A DNA stretch of 64,000 nucleotides from contig NZ_LQPJ01000130.1 of the NCBI RefSeq assembly GCF_002101785.1, positions 1 through 64,000 of the forward strand, read 5' to 3'. The stretch comes from Mycobacterium palustre. GTDB taxonomy: Bacteria > Actinomycetota > Actinomycetes > Mycobacteriales > Mycobacteriaceae. The notes beneath the pieces are model-generated. The model made no database searches. It saw only the letters and a program-made list of their open reading frames with translations, and was not told the origin of the DNA. Of this stretch, positions 36,985 to 46,462 are shown in pieces; position 1 is the stretch's first letter; the number at the start of each line of letters is the position of its first letter. The position numbers and the translations under genes were made by a program.

Positions 36985-37254
36985 GCCCGCCAGTGTGGCG
37001 GCGGGGGCCGACATCGCGGCGCGGTCGCAGCGAAAGCTTTACTCGGCAAGCGGTTTCGATGCAGCAGCCCGCCTGAAACTCGGACCCGCGCTCACGGCCG
37101 GCTGCTACTGGGGGCTATACGGCGCTGCTGAGCCCGTCAACAGGCAGATCACCCGGGTGGTGGGTGGCCATTGACCAGCCATAGGTTTGCGTGGGCGGGG
37201 GCGGGCTGAGGATGAAGGTGCGGTCGGCGCGACGGGCGGGGCGATGGTGAGCAA

Positions 37255-37440
37255 CCAGGTGGCCGCGAGCTGGACCGGCCCGGCTTGCAGTAAGGCGTGC
37301 CCGCGGCTGATGTAGGCCGCCGAACCGAGGTCGCGGTACCGGTAGCGCTTGCGGGGTCTGCCGCGCAGATCACGGCGAATGCAGTCGGCGACGTGCAGGC
37401 CGCTTTGCATCGCATTTTCGGCCACCCCGGGCAGGTCGTC
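37255..37440 (-). pseudogene. Relic of an NDH-2-like FAD/NADH dehydrogenase C-terminus
   Basis: A ~62-codon block reads DDLPGVAENAMQSGLHVADC..., then RYRYRDLGSAAYISRGHALL and QAGPVQLAATW. This is the characteristic C-terminal stretch of type II NADH dehydrogenase-like oxidoreductases (LPGVAQ-A-Q-G...YRDKGSMA-ISR). The FAD and NADH Rossmann motifs are absent upstream, and after residue ATW the frame becomes unlike the family, so it is a decayed fragment. The surrounding 37015-37640 spacer (626 bp) holds no intact gene I can support. Confidence 0.55.
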
Positions 37441-37640
37441 ACGCGAAATACGCCGGCGTGCAATGGGTTTCGTCGAACCTGGCGAGAACCGTCTCCCGCC
37501 TCAACGCGCTGTTGGCGATTGTCATGCCCGCCGTCGTCGACGCCGGTTCCTCGAGGCCCCCGACTACCGAGGTGTCGCCGCATCCGCGGTGGACAAGCCG
37601 GCCGCGGTGTCCGCCGCATCAACCGCGACGCAGGCCTGAC

Positions 37641-39407
37641 TCAGCCCGGCAACACCGGCGCCGCCCCGGGAATCGTCAACCCGGACACTTCGGACCAGCT
37701 CTGCTGGCTCTCGGGCGCCGACGCCGAATACTGCAGCACCCCTTCGGGAGCCGCGACGTACACCGTCGAGGGGTTGGCCGCGACCGTCGTCACCGGGACC
37801 TGCACCCCGCGGGCCGGGGCGTCGGAGTTCACGCCGTCGAGGTTGACGTAGGACACCGGGTGGCTGGCGTCGGTGCGGGTGACGACGATGTCGTCGCCGG
37901 TGCGCCAGGACAGCGACACCACCGAGTTGCCCAGGCCGAAGCCCAGCCGCCGCGGGTAGGTCAGCACGTACTGCCCGGCCTGGGTCTGCTCGACCCCGGC
38001 GAGGATCACCTGGCCGTTGATCACCATCGCGGCGCGCGTGGAATCCCGCGACAGCTGCAGGTCGGTGATCGGCCCCGGGAAGGCGCTGGCCACCAGCGCG
38101 GAATCCACCGGGATGCGCGCGGGCTGCCCGGACGCCGGCTCCTGGATGGCGCGCAGCACGTTGTTGTTGTCGACCACCACCCACACGGCGTCGTCCAGCG
38201 ACCAGCTGGGCCGCGTCAGGTTGTGCCCGTCGGCGGATTGCACCGCCTCGCCGCCCAGGTCGCCGATCCACAGCGACGCCGCCTGATCCGGGGCGCCGCG
38301 CCGCAGCGTCACCACCGACGCGACCTGCCGACCGCTGCGCGACAGCGCCGCGCCGGTCTGATCGCCCATGCGCCCGAAGGCGCCCGGCACCACGGTGGTG
38401 TGCTGCCCGTCCAGGCCCACCAGCGAGCCGTTGACCAGGGCATGCAGCCCGGCGCCGGCGCCGTCGGCCACGCCCGGGTCGGTGGCGGCGACGTCGGAGG
38501 TGGTCCAGCCGTCGCGGAACCGATCGTCCAGCGGCGCGCCGTCGGCGTTGATGACGTACGGGCCCCGGATATCGGCGCGGGCCAGTGTCCAAATGATCTG
38601 CGCCGCAAGCAATGCGCGGCTGTGCGGATCGGTGGTCGAGAGCTTCTCCAACTCGACGCGGGCGCCGCCGTACCCGAGCCCGATGCCGTTCTTGCCGCCG
38701 TCGGCCCGGGTCACCGGCCCCCGTAACCGCAGCGGCGGCGCCAGCAGGTTGCGCACCGTGTGGGCCATCTCCGGCCGCGGGCCGGCCAGCATCTTGGAGA
38801 CGAGCTCGGTGGCCAGCTGGTCGTGATCGGCCACCGCCACGTAGCGCGGGTCGGGCACCACGGTCTTGCCGGTCGGGTCGGCGAAGTACAGCGTGTTGCG
38901 TTTGTAGGTGGCCTGGAATTGCTGCCAGTCCAAGAACACCCCGTTGGGCAGCCGGTCGATCCGCCACCCGCCCGACGTCTTGACCAACTCGATCGGACCG
39001 GGGTCGGGCAGCACGCCCTCGGCGGTTTCGAAGACCCCCACGTCCGACAGCGAGCCCAGGATGTCGGCCCGCATGGTGGCTGAAACCCGTTCGGCGGCAC
39101 GGGTTTCCACGAACACGACGTGGTCGATCAGCAGCGCGCTACCGGCGTCGTCCCACGAGTTGGACGCCGACTGGGTCAGGAACTGCCGCGCCGCCAGGTG
39201 CCGGTTCGCGGGATCGGCTGTGGCCTTGAGGAATTCGCGCAGCAACACGTCGGGGTCCATGCCCGGGGTCGGCTTGGGCAGGTTCGACGGCGCCGGTCGC
39301 TCGACGGTGCCGATGGCCTGCGGGGCCGACGAGCTGGGCACCCCGGCGCAGCCGGCGAGCGAGAGCGCCAGCGCCAGCAGCGCGATGAGCGCCGGCAATC
39401 GGCGCAT
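37641..39407 (-). CDS. lpqB: LpqB, MtrAB-associated lipoprotein
   Basis: 588 residues. Signal peptide MRRLPALIALLALALS ends in lipobox LAGC, so Cys20 is lipidated. The N-terminal GerMN-like domain (VETRAAERVSATMRAD, GGWRIDRLPNGVFLDW) is followed by a beta-propeller (SLWIGDLGGEAV, PSWSLDDAVWVVV, LSWRTGDDIVVTR). LpqB interacts with MtrB and modulates its signalling and cell division. Its ATG shares one base with the mtrB stop (TAATG), giving mtrA-mtrB-lpqB translational coupling. Rv3244c ortholog. Confidence 0.95.
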   Translation of the reverse strand: MRRLPALIALLALALSLAGCAGVPSSSAPQAIGTVERPAPSNLPKPTPGMDPDVLLREFLKATADPANRHLAARQFLTQSASNSWDDAGSALLIDHVVFVETRAAERVSATMRADILGSLSDVGVFETAEGVLPDPGPIELVKTSGGWRIDRLPNGVFLDWQQFQATYKRNTLYFADPTGKTVVPDPRYVAVADHDQLATELVSKMLAGPRPEMAHTVRNLLAPPLRLRGPVTRADGGKNGIGLGYGGARVELEKLSTTDPHSRALLAAQIIWTLARADIRGPYVINADGAPLDDRFRDGWTTSDVAATDPGVADGAGAGLHALVNGSLVGLDGQHTTVVPGAFGRMGDQTGAALSRSGRQVASVVTLRRGAPDQAASLWIGDLGGEAVQSADGHNLTRPSWSLDDAVWVVVDNNNVLRAIQEPASGQPARIPVDSALVASAFPGPITDLQLSRDSTRAAMVINGQVILAGVEQTQAGQYVLTYPRRLGFGLGNSVVSLSWRTGDDIVVTRTDASHPVSYVNLDGVNSDAPARGVQVPVTTVAANPSTVYVAAPEGVLQYSASAPESQQSWSEVSGLTIPGAAPVLPG

Positions 39408-41092
39408 TACCCACTCCTTTCGGCGTGCTCGCGGGGTCGCTGACGCTCCTTCGGTTCGGGGGCGGCGGCCGGCGGCTGCTGCGCCGTCTCGGGAATCGGT
39501 TTGAGCGGCAGCGGGCTGGTGGTGACCTTGTGGCCGCGAACCAGCGGCAGCGTCAGCCGGAAGCAGGCGCCCTGCCCGGGCTCCCCCCAGGCCTCCAGCC
39601 GGCCCTGGTGCAGCCGCGCGTCCTCGATGCTGATCGCCAGCCCCAGCCCGGTGCCGCCGGAGCGCCGCACCCGCGACGGGTCCGACCGCCAGAACCGGCT
39701 GAACACCAGCTTTTCCTCGCCGGGCCGCAGCCCCACCCCGTAGTCGCGGACGGTGACGGCGACGGTGTCCTCGTCGGCGCCCATCCGGATGCGCACCGGC
39801 TTGTGCTCGGCGTGGTCGATCGCGTTGGCGATCAGGTTGCGCAGGATCCGTTCCACACGCCGCGCGTCGACCTCCGCGATCACCTCGCGGGCGGGCAGGT
39901 CGACCACCAGCTCGATGCCGGCCTCTTCGGCCAGGTGGCCCACGTTGCCCAGCGCGCTTTGCACGGTGGTGCGCAAATCGACTGCCTCGACCGACAATTC
40001 GGCCACACCGGCGTCGTGCCGGGAGATCTCCAGCAGGTCGTTGAGCAGCGTCTCGAACCGGTCCAGCTCGCTGACCATCAGCTCGGTCGAGCGCGCCAGC
40101 GTGGGATCGAGGTCGGCGCTGTGGTCATAGATCAGGTCGGCGGCCATCCGCACGGTGGTCAGCGGGGTGCGCAGCTCGTGACTGACGTCAGAGGTGAAGC
40201 GGCGCTGCAGGTTTCCGAACTCCTCGAGCTGGGTGATCTGCCGCGACAGGCTCTCGGCCATGTCGTTGAACGACATCGCCAGCCGCGCCATGTCGTCTTC
40301 GCCGCGCACCGGCATGCGCTCGGACAGGTGCCCCTCGGCGAACCGTTCGGCGATGCGCGAGGCCGACCGGACCGGCACCACCACCTGGCGCGACACTAGC
40401 AGCGCGATCCCGGCGAGCAGCACCAACAGCACGGCGCCGCCGGTGATCATCGTCCCGCGCACCAGCTGGATCGTGGCCTGCTCGTTCTTCAGCGGGAAGA
40501 TCAGGTACAGCTCGAGGTTGGCGACCTGCGACGACGTCGGGGTGCCGACGATCAGCGCCGGCCCGGAGAAGCCGTCGGTGTGCACGGTGGCGTACTGGTA
40601 GGCGGCCTGCCCGGCCTTGACGAAACCGCGCAACGAGCCCGGTATCTGGTCGACGGGCCCGGCCGTGGTCGCGGCGCGCGGGCCGTCGCCGGGCACCATC
40701 AGCACCGCGTCGAACGCACCGGCCAGCCCCGCGCCCGACGCCGGGTCGGTCTTGGACGTCAACGTGTTGCGGGCCAGCTGCAGGCTGCTGTCCAGCGAGC
40801 GCGTCTCCTCGCCGTTGACGATGCCGGCGACGGTGGTGCGGGCCCGCTCGATCTGCTCGATGGCGGCCTTCACCTTGACGTCGAGCACGCGGTTGGTCAC
40901 CTGGCTGGTCAGCACGAAGCCGAGGGCGAGGATCACCGCCAGCGACAGCCCCAGCGTCAGCGCGACCACGCGCAGTTGCAGCGACCGGCGCCACGCGACG
41001 CCCACGGCCCGGCTCAGCGCACCCATGCCGCGGGTCATCGGGCCAGAGCGCCCCCAGCGGCTACGAGTGCGTCGTCTCGAGCCCCAGATCAT
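39407..41092 (-). CDS. mtrB: MtrB, membrane sensor histidine kinase
   Basis: 561 residues. Two membrane helices (about 43-63 and 212-233) flank an extracytoplasmic sensor; then HAMP (VSRQVVVPVRSASRIAERFA), HisKA with phosphorylated His near 305 (SDVSHELRTPLTTVRMA) and HATPase (NLIANAIDHAEH, VRDYGVGL, GGTGLGLAI). MtrB phosphorylates MtrA to coordinate cell division and envelope genes. A Pro/Gln-rich tail follows the kinase. mtrA ends 7 bp upstream. Rv3245c ortholog. Confidence 0.96.
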   Translation of the reverse strand: MIWGSRRRTRSRWGRSGPMTRGMGALSRAVGVAWRRSLQLRVVALTLGLSLAVILALGFVLTSQVTNRVLDVKVKAAIEQIERARTTVAGIVNGEETRSLDSSLQLARNTLTSKTDPASGAGLAGAFDAVLMVPGDGPRAATTAGPVDQIPGSLRGFVKAGQAAYQYATVHTDGFSGPALIVGTPTSSQVANLELYLIFPLKNEQATIQLVRGTMITGGAVLLVLLAGIALLVSRQVVVPVRSASRIAERFAEGHLSERMPVRGEDDMARLAMSFNDMAESLSRQITQLEEFGNLQRRFTSDVSHELRTPLTTVRMAADLIYDHSADLDPTLARSTELMVSELDRFETLLNDLLEISRHDAGVAELSVEAVDLRTTVQSALGNVGHLAEEAGIELVVDLPAREVIAEVDARRVERILRNLIANAIDHAEHKPVRIRMGADEDTVAVTVRDYGVGLRPGEEKLVFSRFWRSDPSRVRRSGGTGLGLAISIEDARLHQGRLEAWGEPGQGACFRLTLPLVRGHKVTTSPLPLKPIPETAQQPPAAAPEPKERQRPREHAERSG

Positions 41093-41099
41093 CCTGCGA

Positions 41100-41786
41100 T
41101 CACGGAGGTCCGGCCTTGTAACCCACTCCTCGAACGGTCAACACCACGGTCGGGTTTTCAGGGTCTTTCTCGACCTTGGCCCGCAGACGCTGGACGTGCA
41201 CGTTCACCAAGCGCGTATCGGCCGGGTGACGATACCCCCACACCTGTTCGAGCAGCACATCACGAGTAAACACCTGGCGCGGTTTGCGTGCCAGCGCGAC
41301 CAGCAGGTCGAACTCCAGAGGCGTCAGCGAGATCTGCTCCCCGTTGCGGGTGACCTTGTGCGCCGGCACGTCGATGTCGACGTCGGCGATGGACAGCATC
41401 TCGGCGGGCTCGTCGTCGTTGCGCCGCAGCCGCGCGCGGACCCGGGCGACCAGCTCCTTGGGCTTGAACGGCTTCATGATGTAGTCGTCGGCGCCCGACT
41501 CCAGCCCCAGCACCACGTCGACCGTGTCGGTCTTGGCGGTCAGCATGACGATCGGCACGCCGGAGTCGGCCCGCAGCACGCGGCACACGTCGATGCCGTT
41601 CATGCCGGGCAGCATCAGGTCGAGCAGCACCAGATCGGGCCGCAGCTCACGCACCGCGGTGAGGGCTTGGGTCCCGTCACCGATGACCGCGGTGTCGAAG
41701 CCCTCCCCACGCAGCACGATGGTCAGCATCTCTGCCAGCGAAGCGTCGTCATCGACGACCAGGATCCTTTGCCTCATGGAGTCCAT
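41100..41786 (-). CDS. mtrA: MtrA response regulator
   Basis: 228 residues, exact family length. Receiver domain with VDDDAS acid pocket, phospho-acceptor Asp56 (LVLLDLMLPG), conserved Lys in IMKPFKPKEL, then an OmpR-type winged helix (LTPLEFDLLVAL, VWGYRHPADTRLVNVHVQRLR, VRGVGYKAGPP). MtrA regulates dnaA, ripA and other division genes and is essential in M. tuberculosis. ATG 41786 chosen over 41807. Rv3246c ortholog; tmk lies upstream on the same strand. Confidence 0.97.
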   Translation of the reverse strand: MDSMRQRILVVDDDASLAEMLTIVLRGEGFDTAVIGDGTQALTAVRELRPDLVLLDLMLPGMNGIDVCRVLRADSGVPIVMLTAKTDTVDVVLGLESGADDYIMKPFKPKELVARVRARLRRNDDEPAEMLSIADVDIDVPAHKVTRNGEQISLTPLEFDLLVALARKPRQVFTRDVLLEQVWGYRHPADTRLVNVHVQRLRAKVEKDPENPTVVLTVRGVGYKAGPP

Positions 41787-41889
41787 GGTGTCACCAGAAC
41801 GGGACAAAATTGGGGCACCACACGGGCGTTTCTTGGCCGATCGCGGTAAATGTGGCGCGAAACGGCCGGAAATCTGCTATCCGGCGGTC

Positions 41890-42522
41890 CTAGCGGGCGA
41901 TCAGGGTCGCGGCGAGGCGCGCCGGATCGACGTCCGCGTCGACTTGCAGCCACCGGCCGCCCCAGCCCGCGGCGGCCAGTTCGGCGTAGACGGCCCCGGT
42001 GCGCCGCTGCAGCTCGTCGTCGCGTTCGTAGCTGTCGCGGGCGCGGCCCGGTTCGGTGTCGGCGCGCTGCCGGGCCCGCCGCACGGCCAGGTCGGCGGGC
42101 ACCGCGAGCAGCACCTGCCAGTCGGGGGCGGGCAGGCCCAGGCGTTGGTATTCGAGCCGGCGCACCCAGGCCACCGCCGCCCCGTCCGCGTCCTCGCGCA
42201 GGCGCGCGGCGCTGTAGGCGGCGTTGGAGGCGACGTAGCGATCCAGGATCACCACGTCGTGGCCGCGGGCCAGCGCCTCGATGTCGGCGATCGCCGCGGC
42301 GCGGTCGAGCGCGAACAGCGTCGCCATCGCGTACACCGACGACGCCAGGTCACCGTGCTCGCCGTGCAGGGCCTCGGCGGCGATGTCGGCGGTCACCGAC
42401 TGCCCGTACCGCGGGAACGCCAGCGTGGCCACCGATTTGCCCGCCGCCTGCAACGCCTCCCGCAGGCCGTTGGACAGCGTCCGCTTGCCCGCGCCGTCGA
42501 CCCCTTCGATCGCGATCAGCAC
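41890..42522 (-). CDS. tmk: Thymidylate kinase
   Basis: 210 residues. P-loop EGVDGAGKRT (6-15), DRY motif (VILDRYVASN) and the LID region (RARQRADTEPGRARDSYE). It phosphorylates dTMP to dTDP for DNA synthesis. ATG 42522 gives the family N-terminus MLIAIEGVDG. The gap to mtrA (103 bp) may carry the mtrA promoter. Rv3247c ortholog. Confidence 0.95.
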   Translation of the reverse strand: MLIAIEGVDGAGKRTLSNGLREALQAAGKSVATLAFPRYGQSVTADIAAEALHGEHGDLASSVYAMATLFALDRAAAIADIEALARGHDVVILDRYVASNAAYSAARLREDADGAAVAWVRRLEYQRLGLPAPDWQVLLAVPADLAVRRARQRADTEPGRARDSYERDDELQRRTGAVYAELAAAGWGGRWLQVDADVDPARLAATLIAR

Positions 42523-42554
42523 GGCGCGAGCCTAGCGCCGCGGCGCCGCGCCGC

Positions 42555-44024
<1,470 letters not shown>

Positions 44025-44144
44025 GCGTGTTTCATCCTTTTCGGGGCGCGCCGGAACGCGGCGGTACTTAGCTTAGGTATGTTCTTGCGCCACTGTAGTC
44101 GCCGCGGCGTCGGTCCCTGAGGCGAGGCGGAGTTCCAAAGAGTC

Positions 44145-44750
44145 CTAGGGAACATCGACGACGCCGTGCCGCTCGACAAACGGCGTCAGCAGCCGGGCCA
44201 GGTCCGCGGCGACGTCGTGATCGGCCTCCGGCGGCATCGACACGTAGCTCAGGCAGAGCCGGACGAGGGCCCGGGCCAGCACGCCGGCGTCCTCGGCGGT
44301 GGCGGCCACCCAGCTCTGCGTCAGCGCCGCGACGAGCCGCGCCGAGGCCCGGTTGATGATGGGCGCGCTGTCGGTGGTGATGAGCTGCAGCAGGTCGGGC
44401 TTGGCGGCGCCGGTCAACAGCGACGTCACCAAGGGGTCCGCGGCGGACTCGGCGAAAAAGTCGCGGAACCCGCGCAGCAGCGCCTCGTGGATGTTGCCGA
44501 CGTGGGCGTCCAGCGCGGCGTGGACGACGTCGACCAGGCGATCGGCCAGGCGCAGCGCGTAACCCTGGGCCAAACCCTGCCGCGAACCGAACTCGTTGTA
44601 GATGGTCTGCCGGCTGATGCCGGCGGCGCGGGCCACGTCCGACAGCGTGATCGCGGACCAGTCCCGGTCGAGCAGCAGGTCGCGCATCGCGTCGAGCACC
44701 GAATCGCGCAGCAGGGCGCGGGACGCCTCGGCGTAGGGCATCCGCTTCAC
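44145..44750 (-). CDS. alkX: AlkX, TetR-type repressor of the alkane hydroxylase operon
   Basis: 201 residues from GTG 44750. TetR N-terminus: ASRALLRDSVLDAMRDLLLD, WSAITLSDVARAAGISRQTI, YNEFGSRQGLAQGY. It is the last gene of alkB-rubA-rubB-alkX (17 bp after rubB) and known as the local repressor that binds long-chain ligands. A likely target is the palindrome upstream of alkB (46444-46457). ATG 44741 is an alternative start three codons in. Rv3249c ortholog. Confidence 0.9.
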   Translation of the reverse strand: MKRMPYAEASRALLRDSVLDAMRDLLLDRDWSAITLSDVARAAGISRQTIYNEFGSRQGLAQGYALRLADRLVDVVHAALDAHVGNIHEALLRGFRDFFAESAADPLVTSLLTGAAKPDLLQLITTDSAPIINRASARLVAALTQSWVAATAEDAGVLARALVRLCLSYVSMPPEADHDVAADLARLLTPFVERHGVVDVP

Positions 44751-44767
44751 AGGCGCGACTGTAACGC

Positions 44768-44950
44768 TCAGGGCCGCGCCACCTCGACCATCTCGAAGTC
44801 GGATTTCGCCGCGCCGCAGTCCGGGCAGCTCCAGTCGTCGGGGATCTCGTCCCAGCGGGTCCCCGGCGCGATGCCGTCCTCCGGCCAGCCCAGGGCCTCG
44901 TCGTACTCGAAGCCGCACTGGATGCAGCGGAACAGTTTGTAGTCGCTCAT
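44768..44950 (-). CDS. rubB: Rubredoxin RubB
   Basis: 60 residues with both C-x2-C pairs (CIQCGFEYDE and CPDCGAAKSDFE) holding a single iron. It relays electrons to the alkane hydroxylase AlkB. Second of two rubredoxins in the operon, 10 bp after rubA. Confidence 0.95.
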   Translation of the reverse strand: MSDYKLFRCIQCGFEYDEALGWPEDGIAPGTRWDEIPDDWSCPDCGAAKSDFEMVEVARP

Positions 44951-44960
44951 CGGCTCACCC

Positions 44961-45134
44961 CTAAGTTCCTTCTAAGCTTTCGAAGTCGATCTTCTCGCGC
45001 ACCGAACAATCCGGACAGCACCAGTCGTCGGGGATGTCCTCCCACCTGGTACCCGGCGGGAAGCCTTCCCTCGCATCGCCGTTGGCCTCGTCGTAGACGT
45101 AGTCGCACACCGGGCAGCGGTAGGCGGCCGTCAT
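44961..45134 (-). CDS. rubA: Rubredoxin RubA
   Basis: 57 residues, CPVCDYVYDE and CCPDCSVREKIDF. Electron carrier for AlkB. ATG 45134 overlaps the alkB stop (ATGA), so alkB-rubA are translationally coupled. The extra Cys before the second pair distinguishes it from RubB. Confidence 0.95.
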   Translation of the reverse strand: MTAAYRCPVCDYVYDEANGDAREGFPPGTRWEDIPDDWCCPDCSVREKIDFESLEGT

Positions 45135-46381
45135 GCCGGGACCCCGTGGGCCGCCAGCAGCTTCTCGCGCAGCCGCGGCTGCACGTTGACCCGGGTGATG
45201 TCGCCGCCGTAGTGCTCCAGCACCCGGTGATCCATCACCTTGCGCCACAGCGGCGGGAAGTAGGTCAGCGCGATCATCGACGCGTACCCGCTCGGCAGGT
45301 TGGGCGAGCCCTCCATGCTGCGCAGCGTCTGGTAGCGGCGGGTCGGGTTGGCGTGGTGGTCGCTGTGCCGCTGCAGGTGGTAAAGGAACAAGTTGGTGAC
45401 GACGTGGTCGGAGTTCCAGCTGTGCAGCGGCGTGCAGCGCTCGTAGCGGCCTTTTCCGGAACCGGTGTCGACTGTTTGCCGCAGCAGCCCGTAGTGCTCG
45501 AGGTAATTGACCGACTCGAGCAGGCTGAACCCGAAGACGGCCTGGACGAGCACGAACGGGATCAGCGCCGGGCCGAAGATCGCGATCAGGGCGCCCCACA
45601 ACACGACCGACAGCAGCCAGGCGTTGAGCACGTCGTTGGACAGGTAGGTCTTGGGGTGCCACGGGTTGCGGCCCTGCCGGCGCAGCCGCTGGGCCTCCAG
45701 CCGCAGCGACGAGCGAAGGCCGCCGAACACGCTGCGCGGCAAGAACTCCCAGAAGGTTTCCCCGAAGCGGGACGACGCCGGGTCCTCCGGGGTGGCCACC
45801 CGCACGTGGTGACCGCGGTTGTGCTCGATGTAGAAGTGGCCGTAGCAGGTCTGCGCCAGGGTGATCTTGGACAGCCAGCGCTCCAGCGCGTCCTTCTTGT
45901 GGCCCATCTCGTGGGCGGTGTTGATGCCGACCCCGCCCAGCACCCCGACCGACAGCGCCACGCCCAGCTTGCCGGCCCAGCTCAAGGCCCCCTCAAACCC
46001 GAGCCAGCCGAGGTCGGACGCGGTGAACAGGTATGCGCCGAAGACGACGCTGAGGTATTGGAACGGGATGAACGCGTAGGTGCAGTAGCGGTAGTACCTG
46101 TCGTTTTCCAGCTGCTCCATCACCTCGTCGGGCGGGTTCTGCCCGTCGGCGCCGAACCGCAGGTCCAGGATCGGCAGCAGCACGTAGAGCAGGATCGGCC
46201 CGATCCACAGCGGCGCCTGCGCGGCCGCGTGCCAGCCCAGCCGGTTGAGCCCCCACACGGCCGGAATCATCACGAACAGCGCGGTCGGGGCGATCAAGCC
46301 CAACAGCCACAGCCGGCGCTTCTTGTCGCGCCAGCCCGGCGCCTCGGCCCGTTGGCCCGGTCGGGGTCGCAGTGTGGTCAT
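45131..46381 (-). CDS. alkB: Alkane 1-monooxygenase AlkB
   Basis: 416 residues from ATG 46381, the usual length. Six membrane helices; His boxes HEMGHKKD, EHNRGHHVRVATPEDPAS and LQRHSDHHANP plus NYLEHYGL define the diiron AlkB family. It hydroxylates terminal methyls of alkanes using electrons from rubredoxin. An ATG at 46426 would add 15 residues; aagagg precedes 46381. Operon alkB-rubA-rubB-alkX (Rv3252c-Rv3249c). Confidence 0.95.
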   Translation of the reverse strand: MTTLRPRPGQRAEAPGWRDKKRRLWLLGLIAPTALFVMIPAVWGLNRLGWHAAAQAPLWIGPILLYVLLPILDLRFGADGQNPPDEVMEQLENDRYYRYCTYAFIPFQYLSVVFGAYLFTASDLGWLGFEGALSWAGKLGVALSVGVLGGVGINTAHEMGHKKDALERWLSKITLAQTCYGHFYIEHNRGHHVRVATPEDPASSRFGETFWEFLPRSVFGGLRSSLRLEAQRLRRQGRNPWHPKTYLSNDVLNAWLLSVVLWGALIAIFGPALIPFVLVQAVFGFSLLESVNYLEHYGLLRQTVDTGSGKGRYERCTPLHSWNSDHVVTNLFLYHLQRHSDHHANPTRRYQTLRSMEGSPNLPSGYASMIALTYFPPLWRKVMDHRVLEHYGGDITRVNVQPRLREKLLAAHGVPA

Positions 46382-46443
46382 ACGCCAAACCTCTTTCGTG
46401 AGTCTGAGCACCTCGAGGTTGGACAATACGACGCTTCGCGTCT

Positions 46444-46457
46444 TCTGTCTAGACAGA
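46444..46457. promoter_or_regulatory. Perfect 14-bp palindrome upstream of alkB
   Basis: TCTGTCTAGACAGA, 63-76 bp before the alkB ATG and 5 bp past the permease stop. The only strong inverted repeat in the promoter spacer, and a plausible AlkX operator. Confidence 0.65.
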
Positions 46458-46462
46458 GATCG

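Noticed and set aside
39416..41269. Plus-strand open frames opposite mtrB and lpqB
   Set aside because: They are shadows of the high-GC coding strand without start signals or domains.
44025..44144. SAH or SAM riboswitch upstream of sahH
   Set aside because: The spacer is short and has no recognisable conserved core or pairing pattern of these riboswitches.
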